Shown piece by piece: positions 46,021 through 57,713 of a stretch of 64,000 nt of DNA. The notes under the pieces were generated by a model. The model had not been told where the DNA came from and made no database searches. It saw only the letters and a program-made list of their open reading frames with translations. Position numbers and translations under genes: made by a program. This DNA is from Orientallactaga sibirica (lineage: Eukaryota > Chordata > Mammalia > Rodentia > Dipodidae), in the NCBI GenBank assembly GCA_036365145.1, contig JAEOAD010000055.1, positions 4,154,001-4,218,000 of the forward strand, in the 5' to 3' direction. Numbering within the stretch: the stretch's first letter is position 1; every line of letters begins with the position of its first letter.

Positions 46021-46865
46021 TTCCCGTTCCTGCATTCATGTGACAGCTACATAGAGTCTTTTCCAAGGCCCAGGCTAGACCAGGTCACTCCCCTGCTTGA
46101 AAGCCTTTGATGGCTCCGGGGAGTCCAGCATACGCCACCCTCCCCATTTTCCTGTCTCTTTGACCACTCCCGGGGTGGGGGGGGTGCAGATTCTGTATCG
46201 TGTAGCCACAGCATCCTCCACCGTCCCCTTTGTCCTTCCCCTCTCTCCAGCCTGCCTGGCTATCTGGGTCAAAAGTCCTTTCCCTGGCTCCTCCCCCTCT
46301 TCCTCTCCTTCTCCCCTCTTTTCTCCATCACTCTTCATGAATAATTCCAGCGGAAGAGAGGTTAAAGGAGCTGCCTAGCAGGATTTCATGGCAGCCTTAC
46401 ACAAGCTGCCTGGTAGGGTGCCTCTAGGGTCCAGCGGCCAAAGAAGGGTCACTATGATAGGGCTGGCTGGCTTGCAGGCCAGTTGCTGGTACAGGGAGGC
46501 AGGAGCCCTGGAGAGTCCTGGATCACTGGCCTTTCTGCTCCTCGCTCTCCCACAACCTTGCTCACATCTCTACTCTGACCTTAACCTCTGGTGTCTGCCC
46601 ATTCAGCACTAGCATCTGCTCTCCAAACGCTCAAGCTATGGCCTTGGCCTCACCTGCTACTCCTGTGGCTTTCCACCAGAGCAATCCCATGTCTGTGCCA
46701 GACCCTATTCTGTGGTGTGGGTCTGTCTGGGTCACCTTTGTCACCCTCTGGCCTATGAGGTTGCTGGGGTGGTGCCAGTGGTGGCTTTGGAGTTGAGATC
46801 CCTTTCTGTCACTAGCTGGCTGGGTGATCTTGGACCCAGTCTGAAGAGTTTCATCAAAAAACAAG

Positions 46866-46975
46866 GAGGCAGAGGTAGGAGGATCGCCATGAGTTCAAGG
46901 CCACCCTGAGACTACATAGTGAATTCCAGTTCAGCCTGGACCAGAGCGAGACCCTACCTCAAAAAAATAAAAAAA
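46866..46975 (+). repeat. 5'-truncated B1 SINE
   Basis: It starts within the element at AGGCAGAGGTAGGAGGATCG and runs to GCGAGACCCTACCTC plus an A-rich tail. Confidence 0.9.
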
Positions 46976-47351
46976 CAAAAACGAGGAGGCTCTGACTTAC
47001 GTGGTGGAGCGTAGAGAGGACAAAGTCACAAACATCCCATCCACATCAGTTCCCTTTTCAGTGAGATGAAGACACTCTGCGGGCCACCTCGAGGAGCTTC
47101 AACCAGAGTCTGGAAGAGCACACTGACTTCTAAGGGCTCCTGGGCCTTGGCTAGTCGTGCAGTGGCTCTCTGGGTAGCCAGCAAGGACAGAGGAGCTACA
47201 GCCAGGCAGAATGGGGATGGGCCAACACAGGAGTGGGGGACTAGCAGGTGAGAGGAGAGGCTAGGGAGAAGGGAGGGGGCCATCAGAAAGGGGCTCTGGT
47301 GAGTACTATGAGGTGAGCATGAGTTTGGGAAGATGGATGCACTGCAGGGGT

Positions 47352-47802
47352 TGTAAGGTTCCGGAGTGACCAGGACCACGCAAACCACGCTGAGGCAAAG
47401 ATGAAAGCTTTTATTCGGGAAAAGCATGAGCTACCAGGGCTGGCTCACAAGAAAGGAGCACAGCCCACCTGAGTTCCTCAGGTAGTGGGCTTTATAGGGT
47501 CAGTGGGGGAAGGTAAGGACAGGAAGAGCTGAACAGGAAAGGGTTCTTTAGGGGAGATCTAAGACAGCCAGGGTGTGACACCAGAACAGCGACCAGGTGA
47601 TTTACAAAATAAGGGGGCAGGAAACCATGACCTGGGAGCACTGCAGGCAAGGAGGGGATAATTGCTGGGCAGTTTCTTGAGGAATGTGGATAATCCACTT
47701 CCTTCTGTCTCTGTGGCCATCCTGCTGTCCTTGGTGACTCCATTTTGGGACCTGTCAGACCTAACGGGTGAGGCTGTCTTCTGTGGCTCCCCATTTCTCA
47801 CA
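47352..47802 (-). mobile_element. Solo ERV LTR between Lrrc32 and Gucy2d
   Basis: On the minus strand it starts TGTGAGAAATGGGGAGCC and ends in CCGGAACCTTACA (TG...CA ends, 451 bases). It has a TATAAAGCCC box (minus strand, near 47497), then AATAAAAGCTTTCATC near 47415, the usual U3/R arrangement of a retroviral LTR. GGT flanks both sides, but a full-length duplication is not clear. No viral genes are present, so this is a recombined remnant. Confidence 0.75.
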
Positions 47803-48002
47803 GGTGCACCAGGAAGTTGGATGTAGTTTCAGGGCTGATCTGTGCACAGCCTCCCCACCCCCAGGCCATCAGGGTGATGACAACTTTGGAAAAGGCTTGG
47901 GTGGGTTGGGGACATCCTCAGGCTGATGACTTCTCACATCTGACCCAGTGGTAGGCAGGAAATATCATAGTGTCCAGGAGCCATGAGTAGAAATACTTTG
48001 AA

Positions 48003-48016
48003 AAATATTTTTTACT

Positions 48017-48061
<45 letters not shown>

Positions 48062-48212
48062 ATGGGCACTCCAGAGCCTCTAGCCACTGCAAAGGAACTC
48101 CAGACACATGTGCCACCATGTGCAGCTGGCTTACATGGGATCTGGGCAATCGAACCTAGGTCCTTAGGCTTCAAAGGCAAGAGCCTTAACTGCTAAGCCA
48201 TCTCTCCAGCCC
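48003..48212 (-). repeat. B2-like SINE with expanded (GA)n
   Basis: Inverted copy. The GA stretch (48020-48060) is a microsatellite of about 20 units. The head reads AGCCATCTCTCCAGCCC. Confidence 0.92.
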
Positions 48213-48257
48213 TTTAAAAAATATTTTATATTTATTTATTTATTTATTTATTTTTTG

Positions 48258-48402
48258 ATTTTTTGAGGTAGGGTCTCACTCTGGCCCAGGCTGACCTGGA
48301 ATTAATTATGTAGTCTCAGGTGACCTCAAACTCATGGCAATTCTCCTACTTCTGCCTCCCGAGTGCTGGGATTATTAAAGGCATGCACCACCACACCCGG
48401 CT
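48258..48402 (-). repeat. B1 SINE
   Basis: Inverted copy with TTTTTTGAGGTAGGGTCTCA and GTGCTGGGATTATTAAAGGC, sandwiched between two B2-like SINEs. Confidence 0.93.
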
Positions 48403-48592
48403 ATTTTATTTATTTATTTATTAGAGAGAGAGAGAGAGAGATTGGAGAGAGAATGGTGCACCACGATGCAAACAAACTCCAGATGCATGCTTCACTTTGT
48501 GCGTCTGGCTTACGTGGGTACTGGGGAATCGAATCTGGGTCCTCGGGCTTCGAAGGCAAGTGCCTTAATCGCTAAGCCATCTCTCCAACCCT
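48403..48592 (-). repeat. B2-like SINE
   Basis: Inverted copy with GAATCGAATCTGGGTCC and AGCCATCTCTCCAACCC. Confidence 0.92.
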
Positions 48593-51270
48593 AGAAATAC
48601 TTCTCTTATAATAGCAGCTGTCTAGGATGGAATTGGCTGTCTGAGCAAGGTGAAAGGGACAGGTGGCCCAGCTGTGGGGGGCTTACAGGAAGGTGGGGAC
48701 TTACTGGCAGGAGCCCTTGGGGAAGGACCTTGGCCACTAGAGGTGGGGTGCATACTAGTTAGGTGGGAAAATGACACTGGAAGTCTGAGCTGTAGATGTG
48801 CTGGGGTGGGATAGAGGCGGGAGAGCCCGAGGAAGACCACTGCACTGCACTGCCAGGGACTAGGCTACTGGGGCTTGGTCAAAGACAGTCCAGGCCAGAG
48901 GGGTGGCTCATGGCAGAGCCCTGCTACTGCCAAAAACAAAAGGCCTGGCTAGGGGAGGTGACGATTGGCTGTGGTGTAGAGAGAGACAGGACTTCCAGGG
49001 AGGTGACAGAAGGTCAGAGATGCTGTGGGTCTGGAAATTGCCGAGGAGAACCCTCTCCTGCCTGTGGAGGTGACAGTCCAGCCTGCCTCTCAGCAAAGGG
49101 TGTGGTAGACCACGTGAGCCATGCTGGCAAGTCTCCTGAGAAGAGTGAGCCCAGCCTACAGGTCATGGAGTGTCATGTGAATGAACAGTCGGGGTTCCAC
49201 AAAACCCTTCGCTTTTGAAGAGTGGCAGGACGCTGAGACCTGCTGTCTCTCTTCTTGTCCTTCAGTGGTCACAGAGAGTCCCCCCAGCAAGCTCCTCATC
49301 CTTGCACCCTTTCCCAAGTGGGACAGCCAAGCAGAAAGCCTGTGACTGGTGTGTGGTGGGGGTCCCTCAAAAAGCAGGCTTTCTCTGGAATGCCTTGCCT
49401 GCCCTCTAGTGGATGTCTGAAGATTTTTCCCGCTCATGGACCAGGTTGCTCCATCCAACCCTGTCCAGCTGGATGGGAAGACTGGAATTGGGAGGAGAGA
49501 CAAGTCGGAGGAAGTTCAGGAAGAAAGACTTAAGGACCCCCCCCCAAGAGAGAACTGGGCTTGGTATGCCAGCTCCAGGGAATCCAACCACATATGTAAC
49601 CAGGCATGTCCTGGGGAGCTTGTCTCCTCATCGGTGGGTACCGCCCACCCCATTCAGGGCTATGAGGTTGACCAGAGAGTGCAAGTATCAGGGACTCAGT
49701 GTGTGGTTCTGTCCTGGGTACTTTGCCTCTTCCTCACAGGGAAGGCTCGGGAGGGGGATCCTCCAAGAGGAACTTACACTCAGTGGGCCAGCTTTGGAGC
49801 CACCCCTAGGTTGTTATCGGGGGTTCAGAACAGGAATTTCTGAGCAGTGGGGGGCAACTCTGTGATGGCTGTCTAACTGATCCAGGCACCAGGAAGAGCT
49901 GGCAGTACCCCCAATAAGACATGTACATGACGTGTAGGGACACATGCTATAGGTCACATGGATACAAGTGGCACCAGTGTGTCCAAACAGACACTCAAAC
50001 AAGAACACACACCACTGAAGCCACACAGGCAGACACATAGATACACACAGAGACACGAATGCACGCAGACCCAGCACAGACAAGTGCTTGCATCCACAGG
50101 CACAGGGTCATGTCACCTGTCTGCTAGGAGTCCTTTGAGCTCTCATGTCCACATAAATGTCCACAAAACCACAAGGTTCTGGTCACACACACTTGTGCAC
50201 CATAAGTTTTTCTGATCCACACCCTGGTTAGTATGGCTTTATCTCCCCACTTCCTCTGATGGGAAGGGGCCTGGCCTCTGTGAGGGACTGAAGCACAGAG
50301 GTGCCCTATGTTGTCCCAGGCCACACAGCTCAGGCAGGGCAAGCTGAAGTCCAGGTGAAGGTTTGTTTACTGGTGTCTATCTACCACATGCATCTCTATG
50401 TCCCCACACGTGCTCAAAGACCGTCATGGTATACACAGAACCATGCACCGGCGGGGCCTTAGTGATCCCCTAAACTAAATGCTGTAACAGATAAAGAAGT
50501 AGATGAAGGCCTCGAGATAAAACCCACAGGTCTAAAGTGAGCCACACAGAACCCATGGAAAAAGCAGGACCTCCACACAAGCTGTGGCCACGTGCTGCAG
50601 ACACACAGGCCAGGGCTTCCCTATTCAACATGGGCAGGCTGATAGGGCCAGCGTGGCATTTCTGCTGAGTTCCCATGGCACTATGAGAGGTAAGGGTGGC
50701 GCCCTGTTTTACATTTGAGGAACTGAGGCATAAAAAGATAAGGCATAAAGGTGATGGGAACCTGGCTGTAGCAATCCCAGACAGAATATTTTCTCAGCAA
50801 TTCCCTACGTTCAAATTTTAATGTCTCCCCACCCTCACCCCCAGCTCCTAAGGGGTCTTTTGAAAATGGAAAGCTTGGTTTTGCTTAGGGCTTAACCTGC
50901 ACCCTCTGCCCTGGGCCCCAGGCCTCTACCTTAGCTGGGAAATGAATTCCATGTGCACCCAATCTTGCCGGCTCTGAAATCACCCATAGGGATCTGGGGC
51001 ATTCTCTTTGATGGAGAAGCAATTTAATAAATCGAATTTCCTTTGCTTGTGATCTTCTGTAAGGTAAAAGTATCATTTCCACAGGTGGACTCCTAGCACA
51101 GTGCTCACAGATGCGGAGGGTGGAGGCTGGCTGGGGGAGAGGCCAGTGCTCTGAGCGTTTCCTGTGGGTGGGGGTCTACACTAGGAACATTTAGGGTCCT
51201 CTCAAAGCCATCTTACAGACAGAGGTTCTGAGAAGTGATACAAGGTGAGTGTGAGGTCCAGCTGAGCCTG
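48593..51270. other. Single-copy intergenic stretch
   Basis: It includes an AC-rich low-complexity segment (about 49960-50100). No gene recognised. Open frames of 60-150 codons here have no family features. Confidence 0.5.
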
Positions 51271-51302
51271 AGGAACATGCATCTGCCCACATATTATTTT
51301 TC

Positions 51303-51346
<44 letters not shown>

Positions 51347-51655
51347 GGGCACAGTGTGTGTGTTCACATGTGTGTAGATTCTCATGCATGCGGAGGTCAG
51401 AGGTTGCCACTGCGTGTCTTCCTCAATTGCTCTCCATTGTATTTGTTGGGACGGGGTCTCTCACTGAACCCAGTGGTCACTGTTTTGGCTAGTCTAGCCA
51501 GCCAGCTTGCTCCAGAGACCCCCGTCCCCACTTCCCTAGCACTGGGATTACAGGTGAGCTGCCGCACCTGCCTAGCATTTCCATGGGTGCTGGGGATCCA
51601 AATCCAGGTTCTCATCTTTGTCAAGCAAGCACTTTACCAACAGTTATCGCCCCAC
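51271..51655 (-). repeat. B3-like SINE with (GT)n tract
   Basis: (GT)n of about 20 units (51305-51345), ATGCGGAGGTCAGAGGTTGC, GCACTGGGATTACAGGTGAG, and the inverted end AAGCAAGCACTTTACCAACA. Confidence 0.75.
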
Positions 51656-51835
51656 TCTTGCTCATGGTGGCTGTACCGCCTGGGACAAAGGTCTTCTTCA
51701 CTTCAGTCTCAGTCCCTTGTCTGTGGGGTGGGGACAGGGTCCTCCACAGGACCGAAACAGTGAGCTTTCTGCATCAAAACAGCTTTTCCCACATGAAAGA
51801 AAACACCAGGTGAGGGAGTATTTCTTTGTGAATAT

Positions 51836-52054
51836 TATTTTTTTAATTTATTTGAGAGAGAGAGAGATACAGGAATAGGCAGGGAGAGAGCGAGAGAATG
51901 GGCACACTAGGGCCTCCAGTCACTGCAAACAAGCTCCAGATGCGTGCGCCCCCTTGTGCATCTGGCTGACGTGGGTCTTGGAGAATCAAGCCTTGAACCG
52001 GGATCCTTGGGCTTCACAGGCAAGCGTTTAACCACTAAGCCATCTCTCCAGCCC
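51836..52054 (-). repeat. B2-like SINE downstream of Gucy2d
   Basis: Inverted copy (same strand as Gucy2d) with AGAGCGAGAGAATGGGCACA and AGCCATCTCTCCAGCCC. It lies about 190 bases past the stop codon and may be in the 3' UTR. Confidence 0.9.
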
Positions 52055-52244
52055 ACAAAGGAGTATTTCTACTTTTACTATTTTCATGTCAAGAGGTAAG
52101 GTTACCCTTGGGTGTCACACGGGAATGCACCAGGTAATATGGCTCATGAAAGCCACCAGGGAGCTCAGGTCCAGGTGTTGGGGCAGGAAGCGGCTGAGCG
52201 GCACAGTGTGGCGGCTGCCGTGCTGCTGCCCCGCTGGCCTCTCC

Positions 52245-52353
52245 TCAGGGCCGGGTATGGGCCATTCCTGAGCTTCCTGGCCCAGCTGAGGCCTGGCGGG
52301 CTTTGGCAAAGGCCATCCTGATTTCTTGGTTGACGAGGTCCTGCCAGGGGTCT
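52245..52353 (-). CDS. Gucy2d: Gucy2d terminal coding exon, divergent C-terminal tail and stop
   Basis: The exon lies 4 kb past the penultimate one and is easily missed. A strong acceptor (pyrimidine tract, then TTTTTTCCTCAG) is followed by one base that completes Gly, then 35 codons: DPWQDLVNQEIRMAFAKARQ and a Gly/Ser/Ala-rich end, with stop TGA at 52247-52245. The phase fits the previous exon exactly. The DPWQDLxNQEI stretch matches my recollection of the rodent GC-D tail and differs from the retinal GC-E tail, which supports Gucy2d identity. Any 3' UTR continues below 52245. A minus-oriented B2-like SINE begins about 190 bases further on. I could not place a polyadenylation signal. Confidence 0.85.
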
Positions 52354-52865
52354 CTGAGGAAAAAAGAGACAGGAAAATTGATCGTGAGCAACGGCCCCTG
52401 ACTACAGATGTGGCCATGTGGGGTTTATCTGGAGCTGACAGGTGCTCCTCCCTCCCTCTCGTGTCTCCTGATGCCTGGGAGCTCTGCCCTGGGCACACCA
52501 CCATCTTCACTGACTTAGACTGTAAGAACCAGATGCCCGGATGGGTGGTGCATCTTCTCCAAGGCCACACGATGTCTTCCTCATTTACTCAATGTGGCTT
52601 CAAGTCCAGTGGCCCCTCAGGAGATGAGGAACTGGCCCCGCTTCTGTGTCCTGCTTGTGCTGTGGCTCTGAGAGGCTGGGAGGCCCTGGGACAAGGGATC
52701 CATCCCTCTAACCCCCATACACGTTCAGTTTCTCGTGTGCCACCCAAGGCAGACCCAGGTATTGTCTTGATCCCGAGAACGAGGCAGGGTTCTGAGTGAC
52801 AACCAGGGCTTCACAGCCACCTGCACAGAAATGCTTTTTAAAATTTATTTATTATTTATATTGAT

Positions 52866-53004
52866 TTTTTGAGGTGGGGTCTCACTCTAGCCCAGGCTGA
52901 CCTGGAATTCACTCTGTATTCTCAGGGTGGCCTTGAACTCATGGCGATCCTCCTATCTCTGCCTCCCGAGTGCTGGGATTAAAGGCGTACATACCACGTC
53001 CAGC
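52866..53004 (-). repeat. B1 SINE in the last Gucy2d intron
   Basis: Inverted copy with TTGAGGTGGGGTCTCACTCT and GTGCTGGGATTAAAGGCGTA. Confidence 0.93.
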
Positions 53005-53827
53005 AGAACTCTTTCATTTTGTCAGCACTGAGGAACAAACAAACATGCTAGGTATACTCTCCACCGACTGAGCCATACCCCACCCCAGGCTAAAGGAATA
53101 CTCTTGAGCCTAGGTGGCAAGGGCAGAGGGCAGAGAAGGAGAACTTTGTGGGGCGTCTCCCTGACATGACAGAAGTTCTTCTCTGGGCTCTGCTACCTGG
53201 GTGGGTGGGTAGCTATACCAAGACATATTAAAGGAGTGGCTTCTGGCTCATTCCCCCAATCTCCACTTGACCACTGATGGATATAATATATGTATGTGCC
53301 TGTGCTTATGTATGTGCATGCCTGTGCACACACACAGCCGCAGACAGTTCCCACGCAGGCTCTGAATACACATCCTCCCGTTCCTGCCTGGGGTCTGGGA
53401 AGCTCCAAGTCAGGAGATGTTCCCTGAAACTAATCTCTGCTTTGTTCCCTCCCTGAGCCAAGAGATGAAAATGTTTCTGGCACTTTCTAAAGTTTCTGTC
53501 TGTCTGGGAATGGAAAAGACATCAGCTGAGAAAGCTCAGGATGACAAACGTCTGCCAGACCTCCAGGTTCCCAGTCATAGGACAGGGTGGCCAGGGAAAG
53601 GCAGGGCTTCCGGTGGTGCAGGAGCAGACAGAGCTCACATTCCCAGGGCTGCAAGCATCGAAGGGTGGATGTGTGGGCTGTTGATTATCAGGCTCTTGGG
53701 AGATGAACAGAGCAAGACGTGTCCGGCCAACATGCCAGCACAGGGCTCCAAGAGTCACAAGTATGGAGAGCACCATCCATGTAGGCTGGAGGGGGCCAGG
53801 AGTGCTCCATTTAGAATATGTGACCAG

Positions 53828-54037
53828 GGGCTGGAGAGATGGCTTAGCAGTTAAGGCACTTGCCTGAGAAGCCTAAGGACCCAGGTTCAATTTCCCAGTA
53901 CCCACGTAAGCCACATGCCAAAGTGGTACATGCATCTGGAGTTCATTTACCATGGCTAGAGGCCTTGGTGTGCCCATTCTTTCTTTACCTGCTTTTCTCT
54001 CTTTCTCTCTCTCTCTCAAGTAAATAAATTAAATTAA
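53828..54037 (+). repeat. B2-like SINE in the last Gucy2d intron
   Basis: GGGCTGGAGAGATGGCTTAG, GGTTCAATTTCCC, (TC)n and an AAATAAATTAAATT tail. Confidence 0.92.
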
Positions 54038-54112
54038 GTAGAATATGTGACCAGAGTCTCTCTAAAGGAGGTGGCATTTGAGCTGAGGCCTGTGTGATAG
54101 GAAAAGGGCAAG

Positions 54113-54195
54113 GCTGCTGGGATTGGCTCGGTGGTAGAGTGCTTGCCTAACATGGGCAGGCTGGGTTCTAGCCCAGCAGTGCAAAATCCATAAAT
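54113..54195 (+). repeat. ID-like SINE
   Basis: GGGATTGGCTCGGTGGTAGA, GTGCTTGCCTAACATGGGCA and GGGTTCTAGCCC: an intact tRNA-like A box with a degraded B box. Confidence 0.7.
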
Positions 54196-55154
54196 GATAA
54201 AATAAAAGATTCAGAAGGGACAGGGCATCCTCAGTCATAGCAACAGTAAGAGTGAGGCCTTGGGGTGAGAAGAAACAACGTGCACTTGAGGAAGCAATCA
54301 GGAGGCTCGTGAGCAGCAGAAGGTAAAGCAGGTCGTGGGTGGACACCAGAGAGAACTTCAGGGGAGTCTTGGCCTGGGCCAGAGTAAGAGGAGCTTTCAT
54401 GGTAATAGTGTACAGGAACTTGCATGGTAATAGTGTTTGCACCTTGAAAAGCACATTTTGTCTGCAGGGTAGAGATGGATGGAGAGGCCCAGTGGATGAG
54501 GGGAAATAGTTGGGAGCCCTGCGGTGGGACAGGTGAGAGCAGATGGTGGCCTGGGCTGGGGTGTAGACTTGGAGGTGGAAAAGCCAGCCAGAGGGGGCTG
54601 GGATGGCATCGGGGCTGCAGGGTATGTGTGTGTCAAAGTGTGCACATGTGCACATGTGCAGGAGCTGAGCCTGGGCCTGGGTGGGTCCAGACGCTGTCTC
54701 ACCAGTGGGGAAGTATGAGAGGCTTCTGGATGAGATGGGGTGGGGCAGACAGACAGATGGAAGATGCAGGGAGGGATTGGCTTCAGACTGAGGACCGAGA
54801 GAACTCAGGAGCAGGCATACAAGGGCAGGTGACCTTTGGGGTCTGCAGTGCCTTAGAGCTTCAGCGTGAGCTGCAGAGAGGCGCGGCGTGGCCAGCGATG
54901 CCTGGCAGAGGAAGCTTTGAAGGACAGGCCATGGGCCTGGAGAGCCACGACACTGGGTGGAAGAAGGGAGGGGAGGATGTGGAGGGAACTAAGGAGGGCC
55001 AACAGGAGAGGGGCAGAGCCAGCAGTTTCTAGTAAAGGGGGGTGGGCAGCTGTGGAACTGAATCTGCCCACTCTAGTGCCAATGACAGATGGAGATCATA
55101 GGGCATCTGGGTGAGTGGAGTGAAAGGCAAACGACCACAGGGCTGATGGCAACA

Positions 55155-55180
55155 GGAGGAGGAGGAGGAGGAGGAGGAAG
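55155..55180. repeat. (GGA)n microsatellite
   Basis: About eight GGA units in the last Gucy2d intron. Confidence 0.9.
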
Positions 55181-56339
55181 TGAAGTCATCAAGGCAGACA
55201 GTGACCTTCTGAGAAGGTGGCCATGGAGGAGAATGGGGCAGAGTGCCAGCGGAAGTGAGGCCAGAAGCCTGTTCCTGAGGACACAGGAGAGGTCTGTGGG
55301 AATGACAGGGAAGGAACATGGCTCGAGGTCACAGCAGGTCTAGGTTTTCCACCGGCCCCAGACCTGTTTCCCCACAGTGCATGCCAAGACTATCCACCAA
55401 GGGAAAGAGCCTGGCTTGACCCTGGCGTAGCTGACCGTGCAAGTGGCTGCCGTCTACTTATTCTCCCTGGGTGTGTCAAGGGCCAGAGAGCCTTTGGAGG
55501 TGGACAGGGCAACACCTGCCTCAAGAACCTCTCTGTGCCTGCTTCTGGGTGTCCAAGGGCTATGACCTTCGCAGCAGGACTGGAACAAAGATGGCCACCC
55601 ACAAGCCCTGGCCATGCTCAGTTCTGATGCTGGGCTGCTCAGACCAGGGCCCCTTAGGCCCTGGCCTTTCCCCATGAGGCCCATGTATCTACAACATTTC
55701 TTGTCTTTGAGGAGTGTGAAGGGGTGGATTTGGGTGAGGGCCGCCCCTGAACAAAGAGGAGCCAGCAGAAGTTGTGATGAAGGAAGAATTCTGGGACAGG
55801 CCTGGATTCTGGCCCAAGGTTGGCTGCAGACCTGCTGTAGGACTCCATAAGGACCCTGCACGTCCCCTGCCCAGCCGCCACTGGTGAAATGACCTTTGAT
55901 CTCTGTGGTCCCGGGACCCTCTTGGGTCATTGGAGCCTCCTTCTTCCAGGAAGCCTTCCCAGTGCCTGAGGTCAGAGGAGTGAGACGGCGCCCCAGACTT
56001 GCTCTGAGGAAACCGAATGGTGACAAAGATACAACTGGTCAGTTCAGAATAGAAAGTCCCTTGGTGCCGAGAGAGGGTCCACACCAAATGCAGAGCTCAG
56101 ATAAACATGGCAAACACTTGAACCAGCAAGGGGAATACCCTTAGGGTCCCAAGCACACCCTAAACAGCCTGGCAGGAACCTTGCTATAGGGCTAAGTGGC
56201 TGTCTGTCGCCCCAGCAGTGGAAAGATGGTGTTCACTGAACAATGGACTAGCTCTGTACTTTCCAGGTCTTCCACGCAAGGCAGGTCGTGCTCTCCTACA
56301 GCAGAAAGGACAGCTGCGGGGGTGGGGCTTCTTACTTAC

Positions 56340-56425
56340 CCTGGCGTGATGGGCAGAGGTGTAGGGAGGGGTCTGCAGAAACCCGCCTTCCCCGCCAGCC
56401 AGTAGGTTTCCTCCACACCCTTCCC
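56340..56425 (-). CDS. Gucy2d: Gucy2d penultimate exon, end of the cyclase domain
   Basis: This 86-base exon has acceptor CTCTCTTCCAG and donor CCAGG|GTAAGT. It encodes GKGVEETYWLAGKAGF, then CRPLPTPLPITPG. The GKGxExTxWLxGxxGF motif closes the catalytic domain in retinal and olfactory cyclases. It ends in phase 2 (GG), which needs a single base from the terminal exon. Confidence 0.94.
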
Positions 56426-57087
56426 CTGGAAGAGAGGAAGGCTATGATCAGAAGTCAGCCCTGCCAAGCCTTCCCAGGTAAGGAGAAGTGACAACTTCTG
56501 GGAGCTCGATGGAGAGCTGACAGGAGGTCTCAGCCCGCTCTGCCACTCCACCTCTCTGTATCTCATAAAGTGACAGTGAGTATTAGACACGGTAATACTT
56601 GTCAGTGTGAGAAATAAATGCAGAAGGTGGGTCTGGAATGCTGACTGAGCTGTGCACCATCTGTGATTTTTTTGGCCTTCTTTGAGGGAAGACTTGGTGG
56701 CTCTCTCTGGGGTGGAGCCAAAGCTACCTGGAGTTAGGTGGGAGAGAACAGGAGGCGACTGAGGTACCACGCTGCCTTCGCCCCCATGTGTCCCTATGCC
56801 ATTAAGGTCCTCTGTGTCTCAGGACACCTCTTGTCATGCCCCCAAGCCTGCCCCAGCTCAACCCCAGCTGGCTCTCCCACAACCCCAACCCTCCTGAGCC
56901 CAGGTGTCACAGGCAGACAGATGTTGGTCCTCGCTGGCTATGTTGACTATGTCTTACTGGTTGTTCCCTCCAGGAGGTGACTCCTGCTCTGACATTCCAC
57001 AATGTAAAGAAGTAAGTTCCCCCATTTCTATTACACCCTCCAAGGCTCAGGGCACATTGCAAAAGAGGTGATAGAAAGAATAGAAGG

Positions 57088-57175
57088 GGGCTGGAGAGAT
57101 GGCTTAGTGGTTAAGGCACTTGCCTTTAAAGCCAAAGAACCCAGGTTCGATTCCCCAGGACACACATTTGCCACG
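57088..57175 (+). repeat. 3'-truncated B2-like SINE
   Basis: GGGCTGGAGAGATGGCTTAG through a perfect GGTTCGATTCCCC B box, then cut off after CACACATTTGCCA. Confidence 0.9.
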
Positions 57176-57618
57176 ATTGGGGGAGATGAGGAGTAAGGAG
57201 AGGTGTTCATGGGCCAGGGCAGGCTTTTGAGAGGTGATGCCAGGGTTCTGTGGCACGGCTAGGAGCTCAGTACTGCTCTGGAGAATGCACGTGCTTTGGA
57301 ACAGTCAGATCAAGCTGTGAGCTGTCACTTTGTGTAACTGAGTTTCTTCCAATGGGGACAAGATTTCTTGTCCTTTCATGACAGCTCTGAGTGATAAGCA
57401 TGTAACATTTGTTGTATGCCAGCCAGCGTGCTACACAGGAAGCTCACTGGTACACCAAACAACCAATGGCTCCCAGAAAGAAATTCCAAATTCAGAGAGC
57501 AGAGAGGACATGTGGAGGTGATCTCATACCCCACCCCCAGCTCTGCTCAGTCACACCAGTCAGCTGAGGACTCCGGCTGCCCTGAGACCTGTGCCCAGGG
57601 GTCGGAATGTCCCCTCAC

Positions 57619-57713
57619 CTTCAGCTCAGTCTGACCTCTGGTGTCAATTCTGTAGCCTTCGTCGAGGCTGAGCAGGGCTTGGACGGTGCTTCGGCTGACA
57701 TGAATCCTGTAGG
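57619..57713 (-). CDS. Gucy2d: Gucy2d cyclase-domain exon, C-terminal part
   Basis: This 95-base exon starts after TTCTCAG and ends at CTGAAG|GTGAGG. With the carried-over C it reads PYRIHVSRSTVQALLSL, then DEGYRIDTRGQTELK. This is the typical end of the receptor guanylyl cyclase catalytic fold (strand plus helix, then RGxTELKGKG continuing in the next exon). It has no stop or frameshift and ends in phase 0. Confidence 0.95.

Larger units (their letters stand above)
44548..47351. other. Mostly single-copy intergenic stretch
   Basis: It contains a (TC)n run (45703-45733), a truncated B2-like SINE (45893-46020), a 5'-truncated B1 (46866-46975) and MIR-like sequence near 44712-44760. No gene recognised. 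Confidence 0.5.
52354..56339 (-). other. Gucy2d: Last intron of Gucy2d
   Basis: The intron is bounded by GTAAGT and CTCAG. It contains a minus B1 (52866-53004), a plus B2-like SINE (53828-54037), an ID element (54113-54195), a (GGA)n run (55155-55180) and otherwise single-copy sequence. No coding exon is seen in it. Confidence 0.85.

Noticed and set aside
51305..51345. Repeated short units considered as a CRISPR-like or structured array
   Set aside because: It is a plain (GT)n microsatellite attached to a B3-like SINE, without spacers.
54475..55032. 185-codon plus-strand frame in the last Gucy2d intron
   Set aside because: Gly/Arg-rich with no domain, antisense within an intron, and no splice or promoter context.
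55454..56087. Minus-strand frames with TTEIKGHF considered as the Gucy2d terminal exon
   Set aside because: No convincing acceptor, wrong phase and no tail similarity. The exon at 52245-52353 fits phase, acceptor and tail sequence much better.
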